Under the pieces are notes generated by a model, which was not told the DNA's origin, made no database searches, and saw only the letters and a list, made by a program, of their open reading frames with translations. Of a stretch of 64,000 nt of DNA, positions 18,573-26,610 are shown one piece after another. The stretch is from Amycolatopsis mediterranei (lineage in GTDB: Bacteria; Actinomycetota; Actinomycetes; Mycobacteriales; Pseudonocardiaceae): contig NZ_CP100416.1 of assembly GCF_026017845.1 (NCBI RefSeq), forward strand, positions 782,589-846,588, in the 5' to 3' direction. The position numbers and the translations under genes were made by a program. Positions within the stretch are counted from its first letter, which is position 1; each line of letters opens with the position of its first letter.

Positions 18573-18903
18573 CAAGTGGTCCTCCGAATTCGCTGGATTT
18601 ATCGGGGGTGCGTGACGGCGGCGCGGATCGACCCGGCTTGCCATGAACTCGGCACGCGGATCGACTATCGCGAAGACCGGGCCGAATAGCACACAAAATT
18701 TTCCGAATCACCGGATCGGGTAAGGCTTGAGCCATTTCCCCTGGTCGGTTTCGATGTCACTCGATCGGCGTAACAAGTTCGCCTGAGGTCCAACCGATTG
18801 GGGCGGCGTTTCCATCCCTCCGAGTGGAAACGCGTGGCACACATGTCCTACGCTCGCCCGTGCCTCCGAACTTGACCGGGAAATCGACACCGAGAGGAAC
18901 GTC
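18573..18903. promoter_or_regulatory. Divergent regulatory region between surface protein and exosortase genes
   Basis: A 331-base region without genes and with locally lower GC. It contains a near-ideal inverted repeat at 18806-18833: GCGTTTCCA facing TGGAAACGC around a 10-base spacer. The right arm also gives GGAAAC, which resembles an ECF-sigma -35 element. CCGAATA and CCGAATC flank an AAAATTTT stretch near 18690. Both divergent transcripts probably start here, so the surface protein and the exosortase may be co-regulated. Confidence 0.5.
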
Positions 18904-19443
18904 GTGGCGGTAGCGAGCGCTCCGAACTCAGGAATGGCACGGTTTCCGCTGGTCGTGGCGCTGAGCGCGCTGGCCGCGGCGGGTGCCGTGGTGGTGCTGG
19001 CCGAGCGGTTCTACCGCGAGCTCGAAGTGCGGCTCGCCGGTGCGATCCTCGATCTGTTCACTACATCGGGTGTTTATGTCGCGCCCGATCGGGAGTCTGT
19101 TTACTTTGGGTTGACCAGTGCTGCTCCGTTCGGGTTGAGAATGACGCCGGAATGTTCGTCGGCGTTCCTTTTGCTCCCGCTGCTCGTTGTGACGATGGCC
19201 ATGGTGTACTTCCGGCCGTCGAATGCGCGGCGGCTCTTCTTTTCGCTCGGCATTTCGGCGCTCGTCGTGGTGCTGGTGAACCAGCTGCGCATTCTGACGA
19301 TCGTCGGGCTGGTCCACTGGTTCGGCACCGACGAGGGCTACTACTGGGGTCACACGCTGCTCGGCTCGATGGTGAGCGTGTTCGGCGGCGCCGTCTCGAT
19401 CGTGCTGTTCGTCTGGCTTTCGACGCGGAAGAAGACCGCATGA
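18904..19443 (+). CDS. Exosortase/archaeosortase-family transpeptidase
   Basis: A 179-residue polytopic membrane protein with the full exosortase catalytic triad: Cys84 in TPECSSAF, Arg129 in VNQLRI and His150 in WGHTLLGSM, each next to or inside a membrane helix. About five helices are visible. Exosortases cleave C-terminal transmembrane anchors of secreted proteins and transfer them to another attachment. The size and partnership with an anchor-P protein and a GT2 enzyme match my memory of exosortase P in actinobacteria, but the subtype is not certain. GTG 18904 has GAGAGG upstream. The last 4 bases overlap the glycosyltransferase start (ATGA). Confidence 0.83.
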   Translation: MAVASAPNSGMARFPLVVALSALAAAGAVVVLAERFYRELEVRLAGAILDLFTTSGVYVAPDRESVYFGLTSAAPFGLRMTPECSSAFLLLPLLVVTMAMVYFRPSNARRLFFSLGISALVVVLVNQLRILTIVGLVHWFGTDEGYYWGHTLLGSMVSVFGGAVSIVLFVWLSTRKKTA

Positions 19444-20816
19444 GCGTCCAGGTTCTGCTGGCCATCACCCAGGCGTTCGCGCTGACCATGAGCGTGGCGT
19501 TCCTCGTCTACGTCGTGGTGATCGTGGTGCCGTACCTGCGCCGCAAGCCCGGCCCGGCCGGCGACCCGGCCGGCTTCACGTGGCACTTCTTCGTGCCGTG
19601 CCGCGACGAGCAGACGGTCATCCGCGAGACGACCCGCTACCTGCGCACCACGTTCCGCCGGGCGCACGTCTGGGTCGTCGACGACGACTCGGAGGATCGC
19701 ACCGCCCGCGTCGTCCGGATGCTGTGGCGGCGCCACGGCGGCTACGACCCGTACCTGCACCTGGTGCCGCGCGTGCGTCCCGAGGCCCGGACCGGCAAGG
19801 GTGACGCGCTCAACGCGGCCTACCGCGCCCTGAACGACTGGATGGGTCCGGACGCCGCCCGGGACGACGTCGTCGTGGTGGTCGTCGACGCCGACGGCCG
19901 CCCGTCGCCGAACTGCCTGGAGGTCTGCGCGGCGGACCACCTCTTCGGCGATCCGGCGGTCGGCGCGGTCCAGCTTGACGTCCGGATGGGCAACGTGGAG
20001 ACGCCACCGCTGTCGCGCAACCCGGTCGGCCGCTGGTTCGGCCTCAAGCTCGCGCAGCTGCAGGACCTGGAGTTCCGCACGGCCATCGCGGCGATCCAGA
20101 CCTCGCGCGGGTTCACCGGCACGATCTCGATGGGCGGCAACGGCCAGTTCACCCGCCTCACCGCGCTGGACTCGATTGCCGGCGACGCCGGACAGCCGTG
20201 GCGCGGCTCGCTGCTGGAGGACTTCGAACTCGGCGTCCACCTGCTCACCGCGGGCTGGCGCACCGGCTTCACCCCGGATGCCCATGTGTCGCAGGAAGGT
20301 CTGTACAGCCTGCGGCGGTTCCTCGTGCAGCGCACGCGGTGGGGCCAGGGCACCATGCAGTGCGCCCGGTACCTGCGCCGGATCTGGGATTCACCGCACG
20401 TCAGCACGCTCGGCGCGGCGGAGATGATGTACTACCTGGCCCAGCCGTGGCTGCAGCTGCTGGGCTCGCTGCTGTACCCGATCCCGTTCGTCCTGCTGGT
20501 GATCGGCACCGCGGGTGACCCGGTGCAGATGTGGACGTGGTTCACCGGCGGCGCCTGGATCCTGTTCGCCATCTACGGCTCGTTCGGGCTGCTGCCGTTC
20601 CTCGTCTGGGGCCCGATCTACCAGCTGAAGTGCTTGCACAGCAAGAACTTCCTGCGCGGGCTGGGGATGGGCTTCGCCTACGCCGCCTACATCTACACGT
20701 TCTACGTGACGTCGTGGCGCGCGCTGTTCCGGCTCGTCCGCGGGCGCAACGGCTGGGCGAAGACGCGCCGCAACACCGAGCAGGCGGCCGGGGTGAAGGT
20801 CGCGCTCGACGCGTGA
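19440..20816 (+). CDS. Membrane-embedded family 2 glycosyltransferase
   Basis: A 458-residue processive-type GT2. An N-terminal helix (QAFALTMSVAFLVYVVVIVV) precedes the GT-A domain: VVDDDSEDRT (nucleotide site), VVVDADGRPSP (metal-binding DxD type), ISMGGNGQFTRLTAL, LLEDFELGVHLL and the QRTRWGQG motif (QxxRW). Three or four C-terminal helices follow, a layout shared with cellulose, hyaluronan and poly-GlcNAc synthases. Its start overlaps the exosortase stop, so the two are translated together. The likely role is making or exporting the glycan to which, or with which, the exosortase substrate is attached (inference). Confidence 0.85.
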   Translation: MSVQVLLAITQAFALTMSVAFLVYVVVIVVPYLRRKPGPAGDPAGFTWHFFVPCRDEQTVIRETTRYLRTTFRRAHVWVVDDDSEDRTARVVRMLWRRHGGYDPYLHLVPRVRPEARTGKGDALNAAYRALNDWMGPDAARDDVVVVVVDADGRPSPNCLEVCAADHLFGDPAVGAVQLDVRMGNVETPPLSRNPVGRWFGLKLAQLQDLEFRTAIAAIQTSRGFTGTISMGGNGQFTRLTALDSIAGDAGQPWRGSLLEDFELGVHLLTAGWRTGFTPDAHVSQEGLYSLRRFLVQRTRWGQGTMQCARYLRRIWDSPHVSTLGAAEMMYYLAQPWLQLLGSLLYPIPFVLLVIGTAGDPVQMWTWFTGGAWILFAIYGSFGLLPFLVWGPIYQLKCLHSKNFLRGLGMGFAYAAYIYTFYVTSWRALFRLVRGRNGWAKTRRNTEQAAGVKVALDA

Positions 20817-20837
20817 GCGCGACCTCCGCCCACCGGC

Positions 20838-22721
20838 TCAGAACGCCGGGACGATCCGGACGTCGTCGGCCTTGACGAAGGCGATCCGGTGCCCGAACTG
20901 GATCTGGACGTACTTGAGCTTGCCCTTCACCACCACGTGGTCGGCCACGTCGAAGGTGGTCGCCCAGTAGTACTCCGAGCCGACGACGCCGCCCGACGAG
21001 TACTTCTGGCCGGCGGAGAGCGTGTACGGCAGCGGCGTGATCGCCTGCACGGTCACGTTCGCCGGGTAGGCCTCCGGCTCCGGGTAGGCGCGGCCGTACA
21101 CCGGCACCGTCGCGAGGCCGGGTTTCGGTGTCACGACCCAGCCGATCGCGGGCTTCGCGACCCGGGCGCCGCGCGGGTTGTGGAACCAGCCCTTCTGGCC
21201 GAGGTACCAGATCGCCGTCCAATCGTCCTTGACGTCGGCGACGGCGTACCGCTGCCCGGTCGCGACCCGGCTGCCGACGTCGGAGACGTCCATTGTGGAC
21301 GCCCTGCCGTCCGGGTGCAGGCCGGTGTCGACCAGCAGCGGCGACGACTCACTCGGCTGCGAGTGCAGCACGACGGCCTCCGAGCCACGCGGCACGCAAC
21401 TGGTGCCGGAACCGTCGCAGCCGGTGAACGCGGGCTGGTTCTTCGTGAAGTCCGGGTCGATGGTGACCAGCGACGACCCGGGCAGGCCGAACCCGCCGAG
21501 TGGTGCGCCGAGCAGGTCGAAGTAGTGCGACCAGTCCCAGTACGGGCCCGGGTCCCAGTGCATGCCCGGGATCGTCAACGGGGTCGTGCCCGGCACGTTG
21601 TCGTGGCCGATGATGTGCGCCCGGTCGAGCGGGATGCCGTACTTGCGCGAGAGGTAGCCGACGAGCTTCGCGCTCGAGCGGTACATGGCCTCGGTGTACC
21701 AGGTGCCCTTCGCGGCGAAGCCCTCGTGCTCGATGCCGATCGACTTCGCGTTGACGTACCAGTTGCCGGCGTGCCAGGCGACGTCCTTGGTCGGCACGTG
21801 CTGCGCGATCAGGCCGTCGGCCGAGCGGATGGTGTAGTGCCAGCTGACGTACGTCGGGTCCTGGACGAGGTCGAGGACGTTGGCCCAGTAGCCCTCGGTG
21901 TCGTGGATGACGATGTGGTCGATCTTCTGGCTCTCGGGGCGGTTCGCGAGGTCGTGGTTGCCGTAGTCGTCCTTCGGCAGCGGCTGGTACGGGGCCGGCA
22001 CCGACTCGCACGTCACCCTGCGCGGGCATTCGACGCCGGCCGGCGTCTTGTCCGCGTGCTGGGGGACGACCAGGTCCGGGGTCGGGCTCAGGGTGACCTG
22101 CTGGCCGTCGTCGGTTGTCCGGGCGGTGCCGGCTTTGATGGTGTCGAAGACTTCGTCGGCGAAGGTTTGCGCGGCGGACTGGTCGGCTGAGCCGCTGTAG
22201 CGGGCTACCGCGTTGTACCAGTCGCTTTGGCCGGTGTGGTACTTCGCGAGGAGGGCGGCGCCGCCGCGGATGTTCTGGGTGGCGTCGGTTCGCAGCGTTT
22301 TTGCGTCGGTTCCGAGCAGGTGTGCGGCTTCGTCGACGGTCTGCAGGGTGGGCGGCGGGGCGGTGGGCCTGGCCTGGGGGTGCGTGGCCGGGCGGGCGTC
22401 GTCGCCTCTTGCGTCTTCGGTGCCCTCGTCGTGGTGGCTGGTTGCCGCTCCGGCTTCGCGCAGGTCCGTGAGGTGCATCGGGCCGTAGCCGGCGGACGTG
22501 CTGGGCGTGCCGGCGTTCGTGTCCCAGCGGGACTCCAGGTAGGCGACGCCGAGGAGGACGTTCTCGGGGACTTTGAACTCGTTTGCCGCGGCGGTGAAGT
22601 CGCGTTGGCGTTGGGTTGTGGGGTCGGGTTGGGCTTGGGCTGGAGCTGCGGTCAGCGTGGTCAGGAGGGTTGCGGTGGCGAGGATGGCCGCCGTTCTCGG
22701 GATGGGGTGGGACATGGGCAT
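20838..22721 (-). CDS. Secreted N-acetylmuramoyl-L-alanine amidase with lysozyme-like N-terminal region
   Basis: A 627-residue exported cell-wall hydrolase. A signal peptide (residues 1-30, ending APAQAQ) leads into a helical region that resembles a transglycosylase scaffold: VLLGVAYLESRWD, GYGPMHLTD and NIRGGAALLAKYH. The amidase_2 domain (about 265-410) has the zinc and catalytic signatures VIHDTEGYWAN, WHYTIRSADG, VAWHAGNWYVN, IGIEHEG and IIGHDNVPGTTPL followed by DPGPYWDW. The C-terminal 180 residues look like one or two SH3-like repeats. Convergent with the glycosyltransferase, which it follows after 22 bases. Confidence 0.88.
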   Translation of the reverse strand: MPMSHPIPRTAAILATATLLTTLTAAPAQAQPDPTTQRQRDFTAAANEFKVPENVLLGVAYLESRWDTNAGTPSTSAGYGPMHLTDLREAGAATSHHDEGTEDARGDDARPATHPQARPTAPPPTLQTVDEAAHLLGTDAKTLRTDATQNIRGGAALLAKYHTGQSDWYNAVARYSGSADQSAAQTFADEVFDTIKAGTARTTDDGQQVTLSPTPDLVVPQHADKTPAGVECPRRVTCESVPAPYQPLPKDDYGNHDLANRPESQKIDHIVIHDTEGYWANVLDLVQDPTYVSWHYTIRSADGLIAQHVPTKDVAWHAGNWYVNAKSIGIEHEGFAAKGTWYTEAMYRSSAKLVGYLSRKYGIPLDRAHIIGHDNVPGTTPLTIPGMHWDPGPYWDWSHYFDLLGAPLGGFGLPGSSLVTIDPDFTKNQPAFTGCDGSGTSCVPRGSEAVVLHSQPSESSPLLVDTGLHPDGRASTMDVSDVGSRVATGQRYAVADVKDDWTAIWYLGQKGWFHNPRGARVAKPAIGWVVTPKPGLATVPVYGRAYPEPEAYPANVTVQAITPLPYTLSAGQKYSSGGVVGSEYYWATTFDVADHVVVKGKLKYVQIQFGHRIAFVKADDVRIVPAF

Positions 22722-22807
22722 GGACCCCCAAGGTGCTGGTGCCGGTGGTCAGAACTTAACCAGAAACTCACTTGGGGGGTAAGGGGGTGCCCGTTCTGCC
22801 TTGGTTC

Positions 22808-22939
22808 CCGCTCCTCGTCCTCGATTGTTCAACACCGGAGAGTCGCCCTCAAGGGCGCCTTCGGCGTCGCTTCGCGATGAGCTTCGCTCACCCTTGACCC
22901 CGGCTCTCCGGTGCTGACTGCGGCTGGGACGAGGGGCGG
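22808..22939. repeat. Nested 130-bp imperfect inverted repeat
   Basis: Three concentric pairs are visible. CCGCTCCTCGTCC (22808) faces GGACGAGGGGCGG (22927). CACCGGAGAG (22833-22842) faces CTCTCCGGTG (22904-22913). CTCAAGGG faces CCCTTGA further in. The centre holds GCGCCTTCGGCGTCGCTTCG-like small hairpins. No gene is present between the amidase start and the arsM stop. This looks like a dispersed palindromic element or a miniature mobile repeat, and it sits exactly at the edge of the arsenic island. Confidence 0.7.
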
Positions 22940-22945
22940 GGAGGT

Positions 22946-23671
22946 TCAGGGCGGTGTTGTTGCGTTGATCGTTGCCGCGCGGAGTTTGCTGGCCACCTCG
23001 TGGGTTGGGTTGACCCTGATCGCCGTGAAGCCGGCTTCTCGCAGGAGGTTCTTGTATTGGCCGGCGGTCAGTGCGGTGGCCAGGCACTCGATCGCTTCGG
23101 TGCGGGTCGCTTGCTCTCGCTCTGCGTCGGTGAGGGTTTCTGCGGCCAGGATGTCCGTTATGCCCAGTCGGCCTCCTGGGCGGAGGACTCGGGCTATTTC
23201 CGCGAACACCGCCCTTTTGTTGGGGGAGAGGGCTATTACGCAGTTGGAGATCACTACGTCCACCGACGCGTCCGGGAGGGGGATCTGCTCGATCGTGCCC
23301 TTGATGAACTCCGCGTTCGTCACTCCTGCCTGCTCTGCGTGACGGCGGGCCAGCGTCAGCATCTCGTCCGTCATGTCCAGGCCGATTGCGCGGCCGGTCG
23401 GGCCTACTCGACGTGCCGAAAGCAAGACGTCCAGGCCGCCGCCCGAGCCCAGGTCGAGCACCGTTTCGCCCGGGTGGAGATCCGCCACCGCCAGGGGATT
23501 GCCGCACCCCAAGCTGGTTGCCGCCACCTCCGGTGGGACCTCTTCGCCCGCGTAGTGGACCGCGCCGATTCGCTCGGCCTCGCCGTCTCCGTTTAGCAGG
23601 CCCGTTTCCTCGCCTGCCAGGGCTCGGCGGGCCGCTGCTGCGTAGCGGTCGCGGATTGCGTCGGGGTTCAT
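22946..23671 (-). CDS. arsM: Arsenite S-adenosylmethionine methyltransferase
   Basis: Methylates As(III) stepwise with SAM. The SAM-binding motif [13 protein letters not shown] lies at about residues 72-84. The three arsenic-binding cysteines expected of ArsM are Cys56 (LGCGNPL), Cys144 ([12 protein letters not shown]) and Cys196 (IECLATAL); the SNCVI..LSPNK block is highly characteristic. ATG 23671 overlaps the arsR stop (ATGA) and gives 241 residues; a GTG at 23686 is an alternative. It is the second gene of an arsR-arsM operon, so methylation should be induced by arsenite. Confidence 0.93.
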   Translation of the reverse strand: MNPDAIRDRYAAAARRALAGEETGLLNGDGEAERIGAVHYAGEEVPPEVAATSLGCGNPLAVADLHPGETVLDLGSGGGLDVLLSARRVGPTGRAIGLDMTDEMLTLARRHAEQAGVTNAEFIKGTIEQIPLPDASVDVVISNCVIALSPNKRAVFAEIARVLRPGGRLGITDILAAETLTDAEREQATRTEAIECLATALTAGQYKNLLREAGFTAIRVNPTHEVASKLRAATINATTPP

Positions 23672-24000
23672 CGGGTTGTCTCGCACGTCACCGCCGCGAA
23701 CGGCAGGACTCCGCGGCCCATGACCACGTCGGCCGCCGTGGGGAAGCAGGACACGCAGCGCTGGTTGACCTGGTAGAGGCGGGCCGTGCCGCGGGGTTCG
23801 GCCAACACGAACCGGGCTTCGGTGAGGATCTTCAGGTGCGCCGAGACCGTGGACTGGCCGACGTCGACCCGCTCGACTATCTGACCGACCGTCATCGGGG
23901 TTCCGGTCGCCGCCAGCAGGTTGAGGATCTGGACCCGGGTCGGGTCGGCCAGGGCCCGGAACCAGCCGGCGTAGGTCTCGGCCGTTGCGCGGTCCAGCAT
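23668..24000 (-). CDS. arsR: ArsR-family metalloregulator (arsR1)
   Basis: A 110-residue winged-helix repressor. FRALADPTRVQILNLLAATG and the recognition helix STVSAHLKILTEARFV are typical, with the wing in RGTARLYQVN. Cys82 and Cys85 (RCVSC) plus Cys106 lie near the C-terminus and could bind As(III), unlike the N-terminal and central cysteines of the second ArsR in this island. A perfect-looking operator lies 15 bases upstream of its ATG. It is coupled to arsM by a 4-base overlap. Confidence 0.9.
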   Translation of the reverse strand: MLDRATAETYAGWFRALADPTRVQILNLLAATGTPMTVGQIVERVDVGQSTVSAHLKILTEARFVLAEPRGTARLYQVNQRCVSCFPTAADVVMGRGVLPFAAVTCETTR

Positions 24001-24014
24001 GGGCGTCCCCTTTT

Positions 24015-24039
24015 CATCGTTTATCGACGATAGACGATG
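24015..24039 (-). promoter_or_regulatory. ArsR-type operator upstream of arsR1-arsM
   Basis: CATCGTTTATCG-A-CGATAGACGATG: two 12-base arms match at 11 positions around a single central A. It sits 15-39 bases in front of the arsR1 start codon on the minus strand, exactly where an autorepressor would block transcription. An AAGGGGA ribosome site lies between it and the ATG. Confidence 0.75.
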
Positions 24040-24052
24040 GAAGGGGGTTCGC

Positions 24053-24460
24053 TCAAGATGCGCTGGGGACCAGTTCGGCCAGCAGGGTGCGGACGCGGTG
24101 GTCGATCTCGTCGCGGATGGGGCGGATCTGCTCTGCCGGGAGGCCGGCGGGGTCGTCGAGCTGCCAGTCGAGGTAGCGCTTGCCCGGGAAGATCGGGCAG
24201 GCGTCGCCGCAGCCCATGGTGATCACGACGTCGGCCGCCTCGACCGCGTCCGTCGTCAGGCGCTTGGGGAACTCTCGGGAGACGTCGATCCCGAGTTCCG
24301 CCATGACCGCGACCACCGCCGGGTTCACCTCGCTCGCCGGCGCCGATCCGGCGGAGCGGACCGTGACGCGGCCGGCGGCGTGGTGGTCCAGCAGGGCGGC
24401 CGCCATCTGTGAGCGGCCGGCGTTGTGGACGCAGACGAACAGCACTTCGGGGGTGTTCAC
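24053..24460 (-). CDS. arsC: Arsenate reductase (low-molecular-weight phosphatase type)
   Basis: Reduces arsenate to arsenite for export. It has the LMW-PTP loop VCVHNAGRSQMA with Cys10, then Cys84 and Cys88 in MGCGDACPIFPGKRYLDW, and DDPAGLPAEQIRPIRDEI. Length is 135 residues. The electron donor (thioredoxin or mycothiol/mycoredoxin) cannot be told from sequence alone; both are used in actinobacteria. GTG 24460 overlaps the acr3 stop (GTGA). It is the last gene of the arsR2-acr3-arsC operon. Confidence 0.92.
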   Translation of the reverse strand: MNTPEVLFVCVHNAGRSQMAAALLDHHAAGRVTVRSAGSAPASEVNPAVVAVMAELGIDVSREFPKRLTTDAVEAADVVITMGCGDACPIFPGKRYLDWQLDDPAGLPAEQIRPIRDEIDHRVRTLLAELVPSAS

Positions 24461-25521
24461 GGGGTGACCTCCACGGGAGCGGGGGTGAAGCGGCGGCGCA
24501 GCGCCAGGGACACGTACACGAGCGCGACGAGCACCGGGACCTCGATCAGCGGGCCGACGACCCCCGCCAGCGCCTGGCCGCTGGTCGCGCCGAACGTGGC
24601 GATGGCCACGGCGATGGCGAGTTCGAAGTTGTTGCCCGCCGCGGTGAACGCCAGCGTCGTGGTGCGCTCGTACGACAGGCCCGCCGCCTTGCCGAACGCG
24701 TACGACCCGGCCCACATCAGTCCGAAGTAGACCAGCAGCGGCACGGCGATGCGGACGACGTCCAGCGGCCGCGCGGTGATCCGGTCTCCTTGCAGGGCGA
24801 AGAGGATCACGATGGTGAACAGCAGCCCGTAGAGGGCGGCCGGGCCGATCTTCGGCAGGAACCGCGTCTCGTACCAGGTGCGCCCCCTGGCTCGCTCGCC
24901 GAGCCGGCGGGTGAGGTAGCCGGCCAGGAGCGGGATGCCGAGGAAGATCAGCACGTTTTTCGCGATCTGCCAGCCGGAGACGGCGAGGCCGGCTTGGGGG
25001 AGGCCGAGCCAGCCGGGGAGGACGGTCAGGTAGAACCAGCCGAGCAGGCCGAACGCGAGCACCTGGAACACCGAGTTCAGGGCGACGAGCACGGCGGCGG
25101 CCTCGCGGTCGCCGCAGGCGAGGTCGTTCCAGATGACGACCATGGCGATGCAGCGGGCGAGGCCGACGATGATCAGCCCGGTCCGGTACTCCGGCAGGTC
25201 GGGCAGGAGCAGCCAGGCCAGCGCGAACATCAGGGCCGGGCCGGCGAGCCAGTTCAGCACCAGCGACGGCCACAGCAGCCGGCGGTCGCGGGTGACGCTG
25301 CCGAGCCGGTCGTAGCGGACCTTCGCCAGGACCGGGTACATCATCACCAGCAGCCCGAGCGCGATCGGCAGCGAGATCCCGTCCACCTGCACGGCGGACA
25401 GCGCGGTGTCCAGCCCGGGCACCCAGCGGCCGGCGAGCAGCCCGGCGACCATGGCGGCGGCGATCCACCCGGGCAGGAACCGGTCCAGCGTGGAGAGCCT
25501 GCCGGCGACCTCGTCCGTCAT
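24457..25521 (-). CDS. acr3: Arsenite efflux permease Acr3
   Basis: A 354-residue, ten-helix BART-superfamily carrier that exports As(III). The conserved segment LARCIAMVVIWNDLACGDRE contains the cysteine essential in Acr3 proteins, and FTAAGNNFELAIAVAIATFG is the second signature. FLPGWIAAAMVAGLLAGRWVPG starts the first helix. The ATG at 25521 overlaps the arsR2 stop; a longer frame runs upstream antisense and is not used. Both neighbours are coupled to it by 4-base overlaps. Confidence 0.95.
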   Translation of the reverse strand: MTDEVAGRLSTLDRFLPGWIAAAMVAGLLAGRWVPGLDTALSAVQVDGISLPIALGLLVMMYPVLAKVRYDRLGSVTRDRRLLWPSLVLNWLAGPALMFALAWLLLPDLPEYRTGLIIVGLARCIAMVVIWNDLACGDREAAAVLVALNSVFQVLAFGLLGWFYLTVLPGWLGLPQAGLAVSGWQIAKNVLIFLGIPLLAGYLTRRLGERARGRTWYETRFLPKIGPAALYGLLFTIVILFALQGDRITARPLDVVRIAVPLLVYFGLMWAGSYAFGKAAGLSYERTTTLAFTAAGNNFELAIAVAIATFGATSGQALAGVVGPLIEVPVLVALVYVSLALRRRFTPAPVEVTP

Positions 25522-25874
25522 GCCGGGACGACCGCGTCGCCGGGGACCAGCACGGCCGAAAGCCGGGCCAGGACCTCGGGGTGGACGCGGTAGTAGACCC
25601 AGGTTCCTCGCCGTTCGCCGGTGATCAGCCCGGATTCGCGCAGCACCTTGAGGTGGTGGGAGATGGTGGGGCCGGTCAGGTCGAAGGCGTCGGTCAGGTC
25701 GCACACGCACGCCTCGCCCCCGGCGTGGGAAGCGATCAGCGACAGCAGCCGCAGGCGGACCGGGTCGGCCATCGCCTTGAACAGCTTCGCCAGCTCGACG
25801 GCCTGCACCTCGGTCAAGGGCTCACGGGCAAGCGGCGAGCAGCAGGTGTCCACGATCGGCAGCTGTTTCGGCAT
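25518..25874 (-). CDS. arsR: ArsR-family arsenite-responsive repressor (arsR2)
   Basis: A 118-residue ArsR. The fold is shown by LFKAMADPVRLRLLSLIASH and GPTISHHLKVLRESGLI, with the wing ERRGTWVYYRVHPE. Cys11-Cys12 (DTCCSP) and Cys56 (EACVCDL) match the placement of the As(III) site I recall for Corynebacterium glutamicum ArsR. It heads the arsR2-acr3-arsC operon and is divergent from arsI across a short operator-rich gap, so it probably controls both directions. Confidence 0.93.
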   Translation of the reverse strand: MPKQLPIVDTCCSPLAREPLTEVQAVELAKLFKAMADPVRLRLLSLIASHAGGEACVCDLTDAFDLTGPTISHHLKVLRESGLITGERRGTWVYYRVHPEVLARLSAVLVPGDAVVPA

Positions 25875-25883
25875 GCGTCTATC

Positions 25884-25942
25884 TTGACAGACTTCTAAGT
25901 AGAAGACAATCTAAGTCCCGTCACTGCTTAGATGAACATCTA
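25884..25942. promoter_or_regulatory. Divergent promoter with two ArsR-like operators (arsR2 / arsI)
   Basis: Two short inverted repeats lie 24 bases apart: CTTCTA-AG-TAGAAG (25892-25905) and TAGATG-AA-CATCTA (25929-25942). TTGACA at 25884-25889 could be the -35 box for arsI; the -10 is weak. The region is far more AT-rich than its surroundings. The second repeat ends just before the AAGGAGA site of arsI, so bound repressor would block both promoters. Confidence 0.7.
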
Positions 25943-25957
25943 TTCAAGGAGATTCCG

Positions 25958-26413
25958 ATGTCACGGGTACAGCTCGCGCTCCGGGTCGGCGACCTCGAAG
26001 GTTCCATCGACTTCTACTCGAAGCTGTTCGGCGCGGAGCCGGCCAAGCGCCGTCCCGGGTACGCCAACTTCGCGATCACCGAACCGGCGCTCAAGCTCGT
26101 GCTCCTGGAGGGCGAGCCGGGCCAGGCGACGGTCATGGACCACCTCGGCGTGGAGGTCGAGTCGGCCGACCAGGTCGGCGAGGCCGGCCGTCGGCTCACC
26201 GGCGAAGGCCTGGAGACGCTGACCGAGGACGACACGACCTGCTGCTACGCGGTGCAGGACAAGGTGTGGGTGCACGGACCGGGCCAGGAGCCGTGGGAGG
26301 TCTACACCGTGAAGGCCGATTCGCCGACGTTCGGGACGGACAGCGCCGCGCTCGCGGCCACCTGCTGCACGCCGGGCGCGGAGTCCGCCGAGCCCGAGGG
26401 CTGCTGTTCCTGA
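25958..26413 (+). CDS. arsI: ArsI-type C-As lyase (CadI-related VOC protein)
   Basis: A nonheme-iron VOC-fold dioxygenase that cleaves the C-As bond of trivalent methyl- and aryl-arsenicals. The likely iron ligands are Gln5, His62 (MDHLGVEV) and Glu114 (WEVYTV), and the arsenical-binding pair Cys95-Cys96 lies in TTCCYAVQDKVWV; spacing follows known ArsI within a residue. The C-terminal tail is cysteine-rich (ATCCTPG and GCCS). Length is 151 residues, with AAGGAGA upstream. CadI of mycobacteria shares this architecture, so metal induction alone cannot be excluded. It would reverse ArsM-type methylation products. Confidence 0.87.
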   Translation: MSRVQLALRVGDLEGSIDFYSKLFGAEPAKRRPGYANFAITEPALKLVLLEGEPGQATVMDHLGVEVESADQVGEAGRRLTGEGLETLTEDDTTCCYAVQDKVWVHGPGQEPWEVYTVKADSPTFGTDSAALAATCCTPGAESAEPEGCCS

Positions 26414-26478
26414 CCGGGGCGCATAATGGCCGGTCAGGCGAGGTCGCGAGGTATTTCGGCACGCCGGGTGGACCCTCC

Positions 26479-26513
26479 TTGCACGACTGGCACTCACGTG
26501 GCTAGAGTGCTAA
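26479..26513 (+). promoter_or_regulatory. groESL promoter with CIRCE element
   Basis: CTGGCACTC-N9-GAGTGCTAA at 26487-26513 matches the HrcA-binding CIRCE element; the right half is perfect and the left half has 7 of 9 consensus bases. It overlaps a housekeeping-type promoter: TTGCAC (26479-26484), 18 bases, TAGAGT (26503-26508). HrcA would therefore occupy the promoter until heat shock. The leader to groES is about 95 bases. Confidence 0.88.
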
Positions 26514-26610
26514 TCGCACGGCCCGACAGCCCCGGCACCCGCGACGGCGGGGGTGGTAGAGCCGTAACCACATCCTGCCAACGCTTTCGACGACCGTGGA
26601 GGTCAACCCG

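Noticed and set aside
19152..19439. Extended N-terminus for the GT2 protein
   Set aside because: The extension runs in another frame of the exosortase gene; ATG 19440 overlaps the exosortase stop and begins a typical membrane helix.
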